64,000 bases of DNA from a virus. Under the pieces are notes generated by a model, which was not told where the DNA came from, did no database searches, and saw only the letters and a list, made by a program, of their open reading frames with translations. The position numbers were made by a program, and so were the translations under genes. The DNA lies in the IMG/VR virus record IMGVR_UViG_3300013004_000026, positions 62,001-126,000 of that record; one strand, 5' to 3'. Shown here piece by piece: positions 7,229 to 14,585 of the stretch (positions within the stretch are counted from its first letter, which is position 1; each line of letters opens with the position of its first letter).

Positions 7229-7747
7229 TTAATTGGCTACCACTCGTGAGACACTGGTCATTACCGCAGCAATGCGGCCAATGTCTCTCAATTGCTCCAC
7301 ACTGTAACCCATCTTCTTAAGCCCACTGTAATGAGATTTCACACAGAAGTGACACTTGCCCACAATGCTGGCAGCTAGACTATAAGCTTCAAAACGCTCT
7401 TTGGTAGTGCCTCCGTGAGTGGAAATGGCATTCATGCGCAGTTGGGCAGGCAAGCCTTCTAGTTGGGGGTCGTCGGTCATTTCCACATAGGGATACCACA
7501 CATTGTTTTGTGCCATCAGCGCACCTGCTGTGAGTGCTGCCTGTGCTTCTGTGCGGTTGGCAATCTGACTGTCAATCCAGGTCCATAGCTTGCTGTTGCC
7601 GGTTGCAAAAGCCGCAGCCAAGGCCACAGCTTCTGCTTCTTCCACGGGCAAAGTGCTGCGTTTGATCACAGCATCTAAGTTGAGCTTGGTGTCCTTGGCA
7701 TACTCAGGTATGCTGGCTTCTTTTAATGCATCAACCCAGGCAGTCAT
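7229..7747 (-). CDS. ahpD: AhpD-like alkylhydroperoxidase
   Basis: 172 residues from the ATG at 7747, which overlaps the AhpC stop as TAATG. Contains GKCHFCVKSH, the CxxC redox pair with following His of the AhpD/CMD family, in a helical protein. AhpD reduces the peroxidase AhpC in actinobacteria and some others, so the pair forms a self-contained peroxide-detoxifying unit in the cytoplasm. The longer upstream frame reads AhpC sequence. Confidence 0.85.
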   Translation of the reverse strand: MTAWVDALKEASIPEYAKDTKLNLDAVIKRSTLPVEEAEAVALAAAFATGNSKLWTWIDSQIANRTEAQAALTAGALMAQNNVWYPYVEMTDDPQLEGLPAQLRMNAISTHGGTTKERFEAYSLAASIVGKCHFCVKSHYSGLKKMGYSVEQLRDIGRIAAVMTSVSRVVAN

Positions 7748-8292
7748 TATAGTGTTTCTCCACCAATGGGACGGCTGCATGGGCACAGTTCGCCAGTCTG
7801 CAGAGCATCCAAGATGCGCAGAGTTTCGTCTGGGTTACGGCCCACATCCAGATTGTTCACAGTCACATGCTGAATAACATTGTCTGGGTCAACAACAAAA
7901 GTAGCACGAAGTGCCGCGCCTGCTGGCTCATAAAAAATGCCTAGCTGGTCGGCCAAACTCAGCTCACCGCGAGCCACATCTGCAAAACTCCAGCTGCTGG
8001 TCTTCTTCAAATCGTCATGCGCATTGCGCCAGGCCAGCTTGCAGAATTCATTGTCAGTTGAGCCAATCAAGAGCACAGCATCGCGGTCTTCAAAATCCTG
8101 GCGCAGTTTGTCGTAAGCCACGATTTCAGTTGGGCACACAAAAGTAAAATCTTTTGGGTAGTACACAATAATTTTCCATTTGCCTTCAAAACTTTTTTCA
8201 GTAATGGTCTCGAAAGCATTGTCTGGCGTGAGAGCACCAGGTTTTACGCCGGTAACGGCAAAAGGTTGGATTTTATCTCCAATGGTTTTCAT
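7747..8292 (-). CDS. ahpC: AhpC-type 2-Cys peroxiredoxin
   Basis: 181 residues. FTFVCPTE holds the peroxidatic Cys (about residue 51), and ELCPCSRP near the C-terminus contains the resolving Cys region. Thioredoxin-fold strand pattern and length are normal for AhpC. Detoxifies H2O2 and organic peroxides. Directly coupled to the AhpD-like gene, its probable reductant. Unusual cargo for a phage; it may protect the infected cell from oxidative stress. Confidence 0.9.
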   Translation of the reverse strand: MKTIGDKIQPFAVTGVKPGALTPDNAFETITEKSFEGKWKIIVYYPKDFTFVCPTEIVAYDKLRQDFEDRDAVLLIGSTDNEFCKLAWRNAHDDLKKTSSWSFADVARGELSLADQLGIFYEPAGAALRATFVVDPDNVIQHVTVNNLDVGRNPDETLRILDALQTGELCPCSRPIGGETL

Positions 8293-8318
8293 TTGATTTC
8301 TCCTAAGGTTAAAATGAA

Positions 8319-8678
8319 TTATTTCTGTGATTTACAATTTGGGCAGATCAGTTGAAGATTGTCTTCACGGCTGTTGTAACTGTCACCGTCTAGGTAGTCA
8401 ACTACCAATGGTGCCGGATGGCCGAGCCACTCTGGCCATTCAGTGATACCACATACTTCACATTTGTGACCGCGTTCTTGAATCAGGTACTTCTTGACCC
8501 AGTCCGGAACTTGGCGCCAAGCCATGGGCTCTTTGCCTTCTTTCCATTCACGCACTAGACTACGGCTACGATACTGAGCTTGGCAACTGTTGTTGCAAAA
8601 CTTGTTGGTATAGCTGTGTCCTTTGATGGCATTGTTCTTGCCGCAGTTCAAACATGTAAAACAACCAAAACTTGACAT
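8319..8678 (-). CDS. HNH-like zinc protein with altered catalytic residues
   Basis: 119 residues. Two Cys-rich halves: an N-terminal CLNCGKN...CNNSC knuckle and a C-terminal CEVCG...CPNC pair as in HNH endonucleases. The usual D-H-I-D-G block reads DYLDGD, and the CH after the last Cys pair reads CK, so two expected His residues are missing. It may be a zinc-binding DNA protein descended from an HNH homing-type nuclease rather than an active nuclease. Confidence 0.65.
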   Translation of the reverse strand: MSSFGCFTCLNCGKNNAIKGHSYTNKFCNNSCQAQYRSRSLVREWKEGKEPMAWRQVPDWVKKYLIQERGHKCEVCGITEWPEWLGHPAPLVVDYLDGDSYNSREDNLQLICPNCKSQK

Positions 8679-8716
8679 TCACCCCTCACTTGGTAGAGCT
8701 ATTGTAAAAGCACTAT

Positions 8717-8728
8717 GTAAATATTTAC
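8717..8728. promoter_or_regulatory. palindromic late-type promoter GTAAATATTTAC
   Basis: The 12-base perfect palindrome contains TAAATA on both strands. On the minus strand it lies about 40 bases before the HNH-like gene and looks like a T4-type late -10 element. Confidence 0.45.
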
Positions 8729-8831
8729 TGCTCTATTGTGTGCAATTATATACGCTTAGAACAGGAAAGTAAATGCTTTTGGTAAAATAAAAAAGCCCTT
8801 AGGCGCCTTTGTTATGAGTCACAGTTGACTG

Positions 8832-8839
8832 GATAAATA
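8832..8839 (+). promoter_or_regulatory. T4-type late promoter GATAAATA
   Basis: Plus-strand GATAAATA followed by a leader of about 110 bases before the lipoprotein gene. A second match, TCTAAATA, lies at 8910-8917 and is closer. Which is used cannot be decided by eye. Confidence 0.45.
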
Positions 8840-8916
8840 TGTTTGAGACTAGTTAAAGCAACTTGTTCGCCGTTAGGCCATCACGCTATGTAATGTAGGA
8901 GCCAATTGATCTAAAT

Positions 8917-8948
8917 AGTTTCCGAATAAAATCATTTATAAGGAAACT
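8917..8948 (+). promoter_or_regulatory. hairpin covering the ribosome binding site
   Basis: Perfect 7-bp arms AGTTTCC (8917-8923) and GGAAACT (8942-8948). The 3' arm contains the Shine-Dalgarno AAGGA of the lipoprotein gene whose ATG is at 8952, so translation should depend on opening the stem. Confidence 0.55.
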
Positions 8949-8951
8949 ATC

Positions 8952-9425
8952 ATGAGAAAAACTATTCTCGCAAGTGCCATTGGCATGTTAGTACTAACTG
9001 GGTGTGCCAGTGGTCCTAGCAACTATCAAAAATACGCAGACACACAACGACAAATCGCCGAAGCTCGCGCCAAAGCTGAAATTGCAAGATATGAGGCTTT
9101 AGGAAAAATTGCCAACCAAGGCGATTCTACCACTCGAGTGGCCGCAGTGATTGCTTTACAACAAGGTGCACCACAAAGCAATCACAGTCCTGGTCTACAG
9201 CAACCGACTAGTACAGGTGACATAGCTCTTCGTTGGGCTAGCTTGCTGGTGCCTAGTCTTACTCAATTTTACAGTATTAGTAAAAATACTGATCTTGCCA
9301 TAGTCAACAGCAACAACAGCAAAGACATTGCCATTAACTCCAACGAAACTATGTTGGGGTTTGGTAAACTTATTGTTGATCCTGTGATTGGAACATCAAG
9401 CGATGTTCTATTGCATCCTCAATAA
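8952..9425 (+). CDS. lipoprotein, 157 aa
   Basis: N-terminal Lys-Lys type signal (MRKTILASAIGMLVL) with lipobox LTGC at residues 16-19, so membrane-anchored after processing. Next is a charged helix (RQIAEARAKAEIARYEAL), then WASLLVPSLTQFY and Asn/Ser-rich NSNNSKDIAINSNETM. Phage lipoproteins of this kind may serve as spanin-type or superinfection-exclusion proteins, but the role is not shown by sequence. One of the few plus-strand genes. Confidence 0.75.
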   Translation: MRKTILASAIGMLVLTGCASGPSNYQKYADTQRQIAEARAKAEIARYEALGKIANQGDSTTRVAAVIALQQGAPQSNHSPGLQQPTSTGDIALRWASLLVPSLTQFYSISKNTDLAIVNSNNSKDIAINSNETMLGFGKLIVDPVIGTSSDVLLHPQ

Positions 9426-9428
9426 AGA

Positions 9429-9448
9429 AAAGGCCCTATTGGGCCTTT
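9429..9448. terminator. bidirectional terminator
   Basis: AAAGGCCC (9429-9436), TATT loop, GGGCCTTT (9441-9448). It sits between the convergent lipoprotein (plus) and outer-membrane protein (minus) genes and can serve both. Confidence 0.8.
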
Positions 9449-9466
9449 ATTTCATGCTCTGTTAGA

Positions 9467-10024
9467 TTAGAACTTGAAACCAACGCTGACATTGGTTGCA
9501 TTGTATTCGCTGTCGCCGCGCACACGATCGTAGCCTAGACCAACAAAGTAGTTCTTGGTAATGGCATACTCAGCACCCAACCGATATGTACGGGTGGTGT
9601 CAGCATTTGCGCTGTCCATGGCAGCTCTATAACGATAGCCGGCCTTGACACTGATTACAGGAGTAACTGCATACTTGACGCCTGGTTCAACTGAGTAGTA
9701 GCTGTAGTTGGTGCTAGTCTTGAACTTCTCACCAACTGCACCACGGCCATACAAGCTGAGACCTGTACCGCCAACTGCCTGGGTGGCTGTTAAGCCGGCT
9801 TCCAGTCGTGTGTCGCTGAGATCGTTATCAGTGTTGGTCTTTTGACGAAGGCTGACATCAGCCTTCAACAGTTGATTGATATCTGTGCCCATGGTAACTT
9901 TGGTAGCACGAGCATCCGCTGCACCATTTACGCCATCACGGCCGCTGTACTCAACAGAACCAAATCCGCCAGCAAAAGCGGTACCTGCGGCCAATAGAGC
10001 GGCCAATGCTAAAAGTTTCTTCAT
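9467..10024 (-). CDS. outer-membrane beta-barrel protein A
   Basis: 185 residues: signal peptide MKKLLALAALLAAGTAFA, then alternating-residue beta strands and a C-terminal aromatic end (VSVGFKF) typical of BAM-inserted outer-membrane proteins. Size fits an 8-strand barrel. Paralogue of the gene at 12053 (shared YYSVEPGV, GYRYRxA/GWRYRDA and SYN-type segments). In phages such porin-like proteins could mask receptors or alter permeability; inference only. Confidence 0.8.
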   Translation of the reverse strand: MKKLLALAALLAAGTAFAGGFGSVEYSGRDGVNGAADARATKVTMGTDINQLLKADVSLRQKTNTDNDLSDTRLEAGLTATQAVGGTGLSLYGRGAVGEKFKTSTNYSYYSVEPGVKYAVTPVISVKAGYRYRAAMDSANADTTRTYRLGAEYAITKNYFVGLGYDRVRGDSEYNATNVSVGFKF

Positions 10025-10072
10025 TCTATGTTTCCTCTTGAAAGTTGAAATGACAAATTGTTGTCATGCAGC

Positions 10073-10102
10073 ATTATATATGAATGACATACACTAGGTC
10101 AA
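10073..10102 (-). promoter_or_regulatory. sigma70-type promoter for outer-membrane protein A
   Basis: Minus strand TTGACC (10097-10102), 18-base spacer, TATAAT (10073-10078), lying across the end of the glycosyltransferase gene. Confidence 0.65.
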
Positions 10103-11098
10103 TGTTTTAGTTACCAAATTGTTTTGGAAGATTTCCCATGCTCGTTCCCAACTCCAACGCCCACTGCCTTCCCAAACTTGTTTGCGATCTAGCATGAGTG
10201 CATCTTTTACAGCCTGTTTCAAATCATTGTTTAGACAACCGGTTATACCTTCGTCCACAACATCCTCTGGCCCTTGACAAGGATAGGCTGCTACAGGTGT
10301 GCCGCAGGCCATGGCCTCGATCATGACAATACCAAATGTTTCCCACTGGCTAGGAAACACAAACACTTCTGCATTGGCATAGTATCGAGCCAGGTCCACA
10401 CCAGTCTTGTAGCCAGTGAAATGCACATCTGGATATTGCTTCTTGTATGTTTCCAGCATAGGGCCATCGCCTACCATGACTTTCAAATAGCCTGGATAGT
10501 CCATTTCAAAAAATGCTTCAAGATTCTTTTCTTTGCTAACACGACTCACGCACAAGAGATAGCGACTCACAGTTTCCACACGATGCACAGGATGAAATAT
10601 CTCACGATCAACACCTCGAGTCCAAGACACAATCTCGCCGTCAAAACCATGATCTCGCAGTTCCTGCACCATTGTGTCTGTTGTGGTCAATACCTTGCCC
10701 GAGTGTTTGTGAAACCAACGCACTAGAGGCCAAGTAAGGGCCTCAGGGATACCAAATAGTTTTCTAAGTCCTTCTGGAAACTTAGTATGATAAGCAGTAT
10801 TGTAGCGATAACCGTGTTTGTCAAGATATTGTCTAACACGCAAACCCACAGGACCTTCGGTGGCGATATGGATATAATCCGGATTGATCTCCTCAAGTAT
10901 CTGGCCCACCTTCCTGGGAAAGGCAATCTTGACTTCGTTGTAGCCAGGGCAATCAACATAGCGGAACCGCCCGGGATCAAGATATACAACACGATAGTTG
11001 TCCCGAATCGCACACGCCTCAATATTTTTGTAGGTTGTAACCACACCATTGATCTGGTCCTGTAAATTGTCGGTTACTATGAGTATTGTCTTTTGCAT
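10094..11098 (-). CDS. GT4-family glycosyltransferase
   Basis: 334 residues. N-terminal Rossmann domain starting ILIVTDNLQDQINGVVTTY (acceptor side with the G-V-V loop), and a C-terminal GT-B domain with CVSRVSKEKN (nucleotide-sugar binding start) and FVFPSQWETFGIVMIEAMACG (the E-x7-E donor motif). Resembles mannosyltransferase-type GT4 enzymes. Probably adds a sugar to a lipid or surface glycan at the inner membrane. Downstream of the LpxH-like gene, which suggests joint action on the envelope. Confidence 0.88.
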   Translation of the reverse strand: MQKTILIVTDNLQDQINGVVTTYKNIEACAIRDNYRVVYLDPGRFRYVDCPGYNEVKIAFPRKVGQILEEINPDYIHIATEGPVGLRVRQYLDKHGYRYNTAYHTKFPEGLRKLFGIPEALTWPLVRWFHKHSGKVLTTTDTMVQELRDHGFDGEIVSWTRGVDREIFHPVHRVETVSRYLLCVSRVSKEKNLEAFFEMDYPGYLKVMVGDGPMLETYKKQYPDVHFTGYKTGVDLARYYANAEVFVFPSQWETFGIVMIEAMACGTPVAAYPCQGPEDVVDEGITGCLNNDLKQAVKDALMLDRKQVWEGSGRWSWERAWEIFQNNLVTKTLT

Positions 11099-11253
11099 TC
11101 TGCCACTACCTTGAATGATTCAAATTTTAACCAATAGGTCAAACTGTTTCGAGCACGCTCGCATGCCTGTTGAGTTTCAAATTCAATTTGTACTCTGCCT
11201 GGGATGTCGTTTGGGTCTTTGCTGTGTATCGCTAGTATTATCAACAACCACAT
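11077..11253 (-). CDS. small membrane-anchored phage protein, 58 aa
   Basis: Start at 11253 (MWLLIILAIHSKD) with GGAGA upstream. A short hydrophobic N-terminus is followed by RVQIEFETQQACERARNSL. The same plan (hydrophobic start, strand, then ACxxAxxxL helix) is seen in the gene at 23418. It overlaps both neighbours, by 71 bases with the LpxH-like gene. Function unknown. Confidence 0.65.
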   Translation of the reverse strand: MWLLIILAIHSKDPNDIPGRVQIEFETQQACERARNSLTYWLKFESFKVVAECKRQYS

Positions 11254-12004
11254 TGTCGTTCTCCCGAGTCCATGTGACAATCTCCCAATTGCCATTGTGA
11301 TGCTCCACAAGAGCTGTCATTGATTCCACCCAGTCACCGTCGTTCATGTAAACAATTCCATCTATCTGTTTGATCTCAGCATGATGTATGTGTCCACAGA
11401 TCACACCATCAAAACCGCGCTTTTTGCAATAGGCAGCAAGATTGACCTCAAATTGAAAAATAAAGTCAACGGCTTTTTTTACGCGGTGCTTAAGAAAACC
11501 GCTAAGACTAAAATACCCATAACCAATTCTATGTAAGAACCAATTGAACTTATTATTAACTGATAAGATGAAATCATACGCTTTGTCTCCTAAAAATGAC
11601 AGCCAGGGTGCCAGCCTTGTGATACCATCAAACAAATCACCATGAACCACTAGATAGTGTTTGGTATCTGCTCCGATGTGTTCGCATTGATTGACCACTT
11701 CTACCATGCCAAAACCAATACCATAAGGTATGAGTGGTCTGAGAAATTCATCGTGATTGCCGGCCACATATACCACTCGCGTACCACGCTTGGCATGACC
11801 CAATATGCGGCGAATCACATTGGTATGACTCTGTTTCCACCGCCATTTGTTTTGTTGTATCTTCCAGGCGTCAATGATGTCGCCCACGAGATACAGTGTT
11901 TCACAGGTATTGTGTTTGAGAAAATTGTTTAGTGCCTCGGCCTTGCAGTCCTTGGTGCCAAGATGAACATCTGAAATAAAAATACTGCGATAGGTTTTCT
12001 GCAT
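11183..12004 (-). CDS. LpxH-like UDP-2,3-diacylglucosamine hydrolase / metallophosphatase
   Basis: 273 residues. Calcineurin-type metallophosphatase motifs: ISDVHLGTKD, GDIIDAW, AGNHDEF, VHGDLFD and GHIHHAEI. Order and the long insertion match the LpxH/LpxH2 group of lipid A biosynthesis, which cleaves UDP-diacylglucosamine to lipid X at the inner membrane. Start taken as ATG 12004; a GTG at 12025 is also possible. The TAAATA 11 bases upstream suggests late expression. Next to a glycosyltransferase. Confidence 0.82.
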   Translation of the reverse strand: MQKTYRSIFISDVHLGTKDCKAEALNNFLKHNTCETLYLVGDIIDAWKIQQNKWRWKQSHTNVIRRILGHAKRGTRVVYVAGNHDEFLRPLIPYGIGFGMVEVVNQCEHIGADTKHYLVVHGDLFDGITRLAPWLSFLGDKAYDFILSVNNKFNWFLHRIGYGYFSLSGFLKHRVKKAVDFIFQFEVNLAAYCKKRGFDGVICGHIHHAEIKQIDGIVYMNDGDWVESMTALVEHHNGNWEIVTWTRENDNVVVDNTSDTQQRPKRHPRQSTN

Positions 12005-12052
12005 AGTTTTATTTTTATTTAACACTATGCAGATTACAATTCTGTTACAAAA

Positions 12053-12601
12053 TCAAAACTTAAAAGTCAGCCCTGACATGACACCATTGTAGCTCATGTT
12101 GCCTCTGGACTGCTCGTAGGCTACATTAAGATCTGTGGACTTGGTCAACGGCAACACATAACCCACTCGCCAGGTTCTGCTGAGATCTGTGTAGCCAGAC
12201 TCCACTGCGTCACGATAACGCCAGCCCAGTCTTGCTGTGCCTGGGCCTACACGTACACGCACCCCTGGCTCCACACTGTAGTAGTTGAATTGGTTGCCTG
12301 ACGCTGTTTTGCTGCCCAAGGCTGTGCGCAAATAAGGAACAAATGCTGGATCAATGGGTAATGCAAAAGTTGCCCCTGCTTCCAGCCGACTGATGGTGGC
12401 CTTGCTGGAATTGGCCACCAAGGTCTCTGCGTTGGCATCAATGGTTAAGTTTTGTACTCTGTGGCCAATGGTAAAAAGATAGCCATGCATGTTAGGTGCA
12501 CCGTTGACTCCTGTGGCAAATTCTGCGTTGGCACTGGCAAAAGTCTGTGCCTGACACACTGGTGCCAAGGCGGCTAGTAATACCAAAATGTATTTTTTCA
12601 T
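12053..12601 (-). CDS. outer-membrane beta-barrel protein B
   Basis: 182 residues with signal peptide ending at AQA, eight or so amphipathic strands and C-terminal SGLTFKF. Shares NYYSVEPGVR, GWRYRDA and the end pattern with the barrel at 9467, so a duplication. Good ribosome site before 12601. Role as for its paralogue is unproven. Confidence 0.8.
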   Translation of the reverse strand: MKKYILVLLAALAPVCQAQTFASANAEFATGVNGAPNMHGYLFTIGHRVQNLTIDANAETLVANSSKATISRLEAGATFALPIDPAFVPYLRTALGSKTASGNQFNYYSVEPGVRVRVGPGTARLGWRYRDAVESGYTDLSRTWRVGYVLPLTKSTDLNVAYEQSRGNMSYNGVMSGLTFKF

Positions 12602-12628
12602 GTTTTCTCCTTGATAAAAATGATTGAA

Positions 12629-12820
12629 CTACAACGACAATTCGTCTACTTCTTTACAGCAATGACAAAATCTCAAAAGAAAATCTGTCAGCATGTGATT
12701 TTCTGGAACCCAAAATCTCGTGCGGTTGAGATGTACTTCATAATTCAAACTGTTAGCACCTAACCAATCCAGCACTGCTCCAAAGTCTGTGTCGCGAGTG
12801 TACACACAGTATTGCTTCAT
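12629..12820 (-). CDS. hypothetical protein, 63 aa
   Basis: 63 residues (MKQYCVYTRDTDFGAVL), mixed strand-helix with a Cys-containing end FCHCCKEVDE. ATGA overlap with the upstream amidotransferase-like gene supports translation. Not recognised. Confidence 0.65.
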   Translation of the reverse strand: MKQYCVYTRDTDFGAVLDWLGANSLNYEVHLNRTRFWVPENHMLTDFLLRFCHCCKEVDELSL

Positions 12821-13461
12821 CGCTTGAGCAAGTCGTTGGTAAAGTCAAGTAACAGCTTGTGGTGCTCGCCATCGTGATACTGTGACCGCATCCAGCTGTG
12901 ATGTTGGTACCAGCTGTCCTCGCTTTCGGGGTGGCATCCAATCAACCCTATACGATTCTGATATATGGCCATGGCATCACCATTGGCATAGGTTGCCACG
13001 GTTTGAAATCTTCTACGGTCGCCTACCAGGGCACATCCGTCATAGAAAAACATCTTGGTAGGTTGACCTTGCCACTTAACAGGGCAGGCCTTGGTGTGTG
13101 GTCGGCGAGTGTCTGTGCGTGGCCGCTTGATATATTGCACAGCATCTACACCTTGCAATATGTTGAAGTAATCTTTGCCAGCCCAGTATGCGCCCATGCA
13201 GATACCCAAGTACCTGCCTCCATTGTCCACAAAACGGCGTATCCTACGACCATGAAATCTCAGTAGATGACGATAATCTTCGGCATCACCTATACCGCCT
13301 GGAAAAGCCACAATGTCCACATCGTCAAAGAAATTGCGTTCAATTTCGTGCTTGGTAAAAATTTTGAACCTGTAGTAATCGGCAAAGATGTTCAGCATGG
13401 AATTTCCGCACTGTACGGAAGCTCTAGGCTGATGTAGGAACAAGGCGATTGTGGGCTTCAT
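12817..13461 (-). CDS. BPL_N-type glutamine amidotransferase-like protein
   Basis: 214 residues of the class I amidotransferase fold: FPGGIGDAEDY, RFVDNGGRYLGICMGAYWAG (Cys in the nucleophile elbow) and GCHPESED (His/Glu region). This order matches the BPL_N domain attached to or near some biotin protein ligases. Reaction unknown. The start is only five bases from a TATAAATA element (13467-13474), so the message may be leaderless. Confidence 0.75.
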   Translation of the reverse strand: MKPTIALFLHQPRASVQCGNSMLNIFADYYRFKIFTKHEIERNFFDDVDIVAFPGGIGDAEDYRHLLRFHGRRIRRFVDNGGRYLGICMGAYWAGKDYFNILQGVDAVQYIKRPRTDTRRPHTKACPVKWQGQPTKMFFYDGCALVGDRRRFQTVATYANGDAMAIYQNRIGLIGCHPESEDSWYQHHSWMRSQYHDGEHHKLLLDFTNDLLKR

Positions 13462-13466
13462 GCTGG

Positions 13467-13474
13467 TATTTATA
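13467..13474 (-). promoter_or_regulatory. late promoter TATAAATA, 5 bases from ATG
   Basis: Exact T4 late consensus on the minus strand, followed by CCAGC and then ATG of the gene at 13461. With T4 geometry, transcription would start at the A of the ATG. Confidence 0.7.
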
Positions 13475-13718
13475 AAGCCGTGCGTTTCCTGGCCTTAACT
13501 ATCATTCCAACCCAGGTTCCGCAGAATGCGCCCACCAGTGCAGGAGCCAAAAGCCAGTGATTTGAAGTGTAATTGATCACAGCAACACTGGCACCAAAAT
13601 AACAGGCCACGCTCCAAACGCTGGCCATGAACACGCGATTGTCAGCCACACATCTTAGATAGTATGTGTAGACCAGGTCTAGCATGAACACAGCAAAAAA
13701 TGTAAAAATGTAATCCAC
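13470..13718 (-). CDS. membrane protein, 82 aa, three to four helices
   Basis: 82 residues dominated by hydrophobic segments: FTFFAVFMLDLVYTYYL, VWSVACYFGASVAVINY and LLAPALVGAFCGTWVGMIV, ending KARKRTAL. The pattern recurs as a small phage inner-membrane protein. Function unknown. Its 3' end overlaps the late promoter of the next gene. Confidence 0.7.
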   Translation of the reverse strand: MDYIFTFFAVFMLDLVYTYYLRCVADNRVFMASVWSVACYFGASVAVINYTSNHWLLAPALVGAFCGTWVGMIVKARKRTAL

Positions 13719-13734
13719 AGAAGTCTTAGAAAAG

Positions 13735-13754
13735 AATGGGGCCGAAGCCCCATT
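13735..13754 (-). terminator. terminator of the tmRNA gene
   Basis: Minus strand AATGGGGC-TTCG-GCCCCATT followed by CTTTTCT: an 8-bp stem with a UUCG tetraloop directly after the coding piece. Confidence 0.85.
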
Positions 13755-14170
13755 GGTTGTTTGCTTAACAAGGTAAGTCCTACCCCGCTGGTTTCGCTGT
13801 TTAGGCGAAAGCTGCCTCAGTGCGAGCAGACTTGGAACCGCCGAAACGGAAACCTTTGCCTACTGTTACTTTAACACCAGATTGTGTATTTGCTTTTGCA
13901 TTTACTTTTTTGCGTCTTCGGCCGAGTTTCCCCAACCCTACGGTTTCTGCCTTACCGTGCTGTCCACTTATCTACTCTTTGCCCTGTCGAAACCAATGTC
14001 AGGCCCATCAAAAACACACTACTTGTCGCCTACTTGTTCCGCTTCGTCTAGAACTTATCGGACCCTTCGCTGACTGCCCTACAATAGGTGAGCAATGTGT
14101 TTATGGTGGACCTGGCGGGAGTCGAACCCGCGTCCAGAACACTTTTCCTTCTGCTTCATACAGCAATAAC
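13755..14170 (-). ncRNA. ssrA: permuted two-piece tmRNA (ssrA)
   Basis: Transcribed right to left. The acceptor piece comes first: it ends GACGCGGGTTCGACTCCCGC (T arm), then CAGGTCC-A-CCA with the CCA encoded at 14106-14104. After about 97 bases the coding piece begins at 14006 with GGGCCTGACATTGGTTTCGA, the conserved tmRNA 5' end. GGGCCTG pairs with CAGGTCC over seven bases and includes the G3-U70 pair that marks alanine charging. The tag frame lies at 13899-13801 and a terminator follows. Gene permutation is known for alphaproteobacteria, cyanobacteria and a betaproteobacterial lineage. The exact processed ends and pseudoknots were not modelled. Confidence 0.9.
13801..13899 (-). other. tmRNA tag-peptide reading frame
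   Basis: Likely resume codon GCA at 13899, giving a 32-residue tag that begins AKANTQSG and ends RTEAAFA before TAA at 13801-13803. It is much longer than the usual 8-15 residues and ends AFA instead of LAA. The resume codon is uncertain; a GCA slightly upstream in another frame would stop after three codons, so it was not chosen. Confidence 0.6.
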
Positions 14171-14329
14171 TTAAATTCTAACTAACACCCACTTGGCTGT
14201 AAATGACTTACCTTCGGCCTTGTGTTTCGCAATCTTGCGGAACTCTTTTTTTTGAAGTTCTGCAATCTTTTTGGCATCGTGGTCGAAGCAAGCCTTGTAC
14301 AGTTCCATTACTAATTTGTTCTGTTTCAT
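14171..14329 (-). CDS. small basic helical protein, 52 aa
   Basis: 52-residue frame with a very strong ribosome site (AGGAGGGG) before ATG 14329. Sequence MKQNKLVMELYKACFDHDA, then AELQKKEFRKIAKHKAEGK, lysine-rich and helical. It stops just before the tmRNA acceptor piece and may be co-transcribed with it. Function unknown. Confidence 0.7.
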   Translation of the reverse strand: MKQNKLVMELYKACFDHDAKKIAELQKKEFRKIAKHKAEGKSFTAKWVLVRI

Positions 14330-14349
14330 GGTGTGCCCCTCCTTGACAA

Positions 14350-14550
14350 TTATTTATTGCAGTTTACAGCATACCCTTGTGCAAATGCAACCACTGGATC
14401 TACCTTTTTTAACATCACCGCACCTGATGCAGTTTTGCACACTTGTAACATATCACCTTCTTTGAATCGAATCTTTTCCAGCGGAAGTTCATCATCTAAG
14501 ATGATGTATTGCCCATACTCAATGTCTATTGTGTAGTCAATATGTTTCAT
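14350..14550 (-). CDS. hypothetical protein, 66 aa
   Basis: Start at 14550 (MKHIDYTIDIEYG). The longer frame up to 14877 is a shadow of the gene at 14630. The strand-rich centre YIILDDELPLEKIRFKEGD resembles small swapped-hairpin barrels. A late-type TGTAAATA lies five bases before the ATG, so the message may be leaderless. Confidence 0.65.
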   Translation of the reverse strand: MKHIDYTIDIEYGQYIILDDELPLEKIRFKEGDMLQVCKTASGAVMLKKVDPVVAFAQGYAVNCNK

Positions 14551-14555
14551 GCAAG

Positions 14556-14563
14556 TATTTACA
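14556..14563 (-). promoter_or_regulatory. late-type promoter TGTAAATA, 5 bases from ATG
   Basis: Minus strand TGTAAATA, CTTGC, ATG. Same spacing as at 13467, 16431, 25920 and 49026. Confidence 0.6.
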
Positions 14564-14585
14564 CACTTGTTGATTTTGGTCAAAA

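Noticed and set aside
8760-8820. AAAAAAGCCCTTAGGCGCCTTTG as a terminator
   Set aside because: The stem is only three to four pairs; no supported gene ends next to it.
13820-14185. Plus-strand frame of 121 codons
   Set aside because: It lies across the tmRNA; the tmRNA evidence is far stronger.
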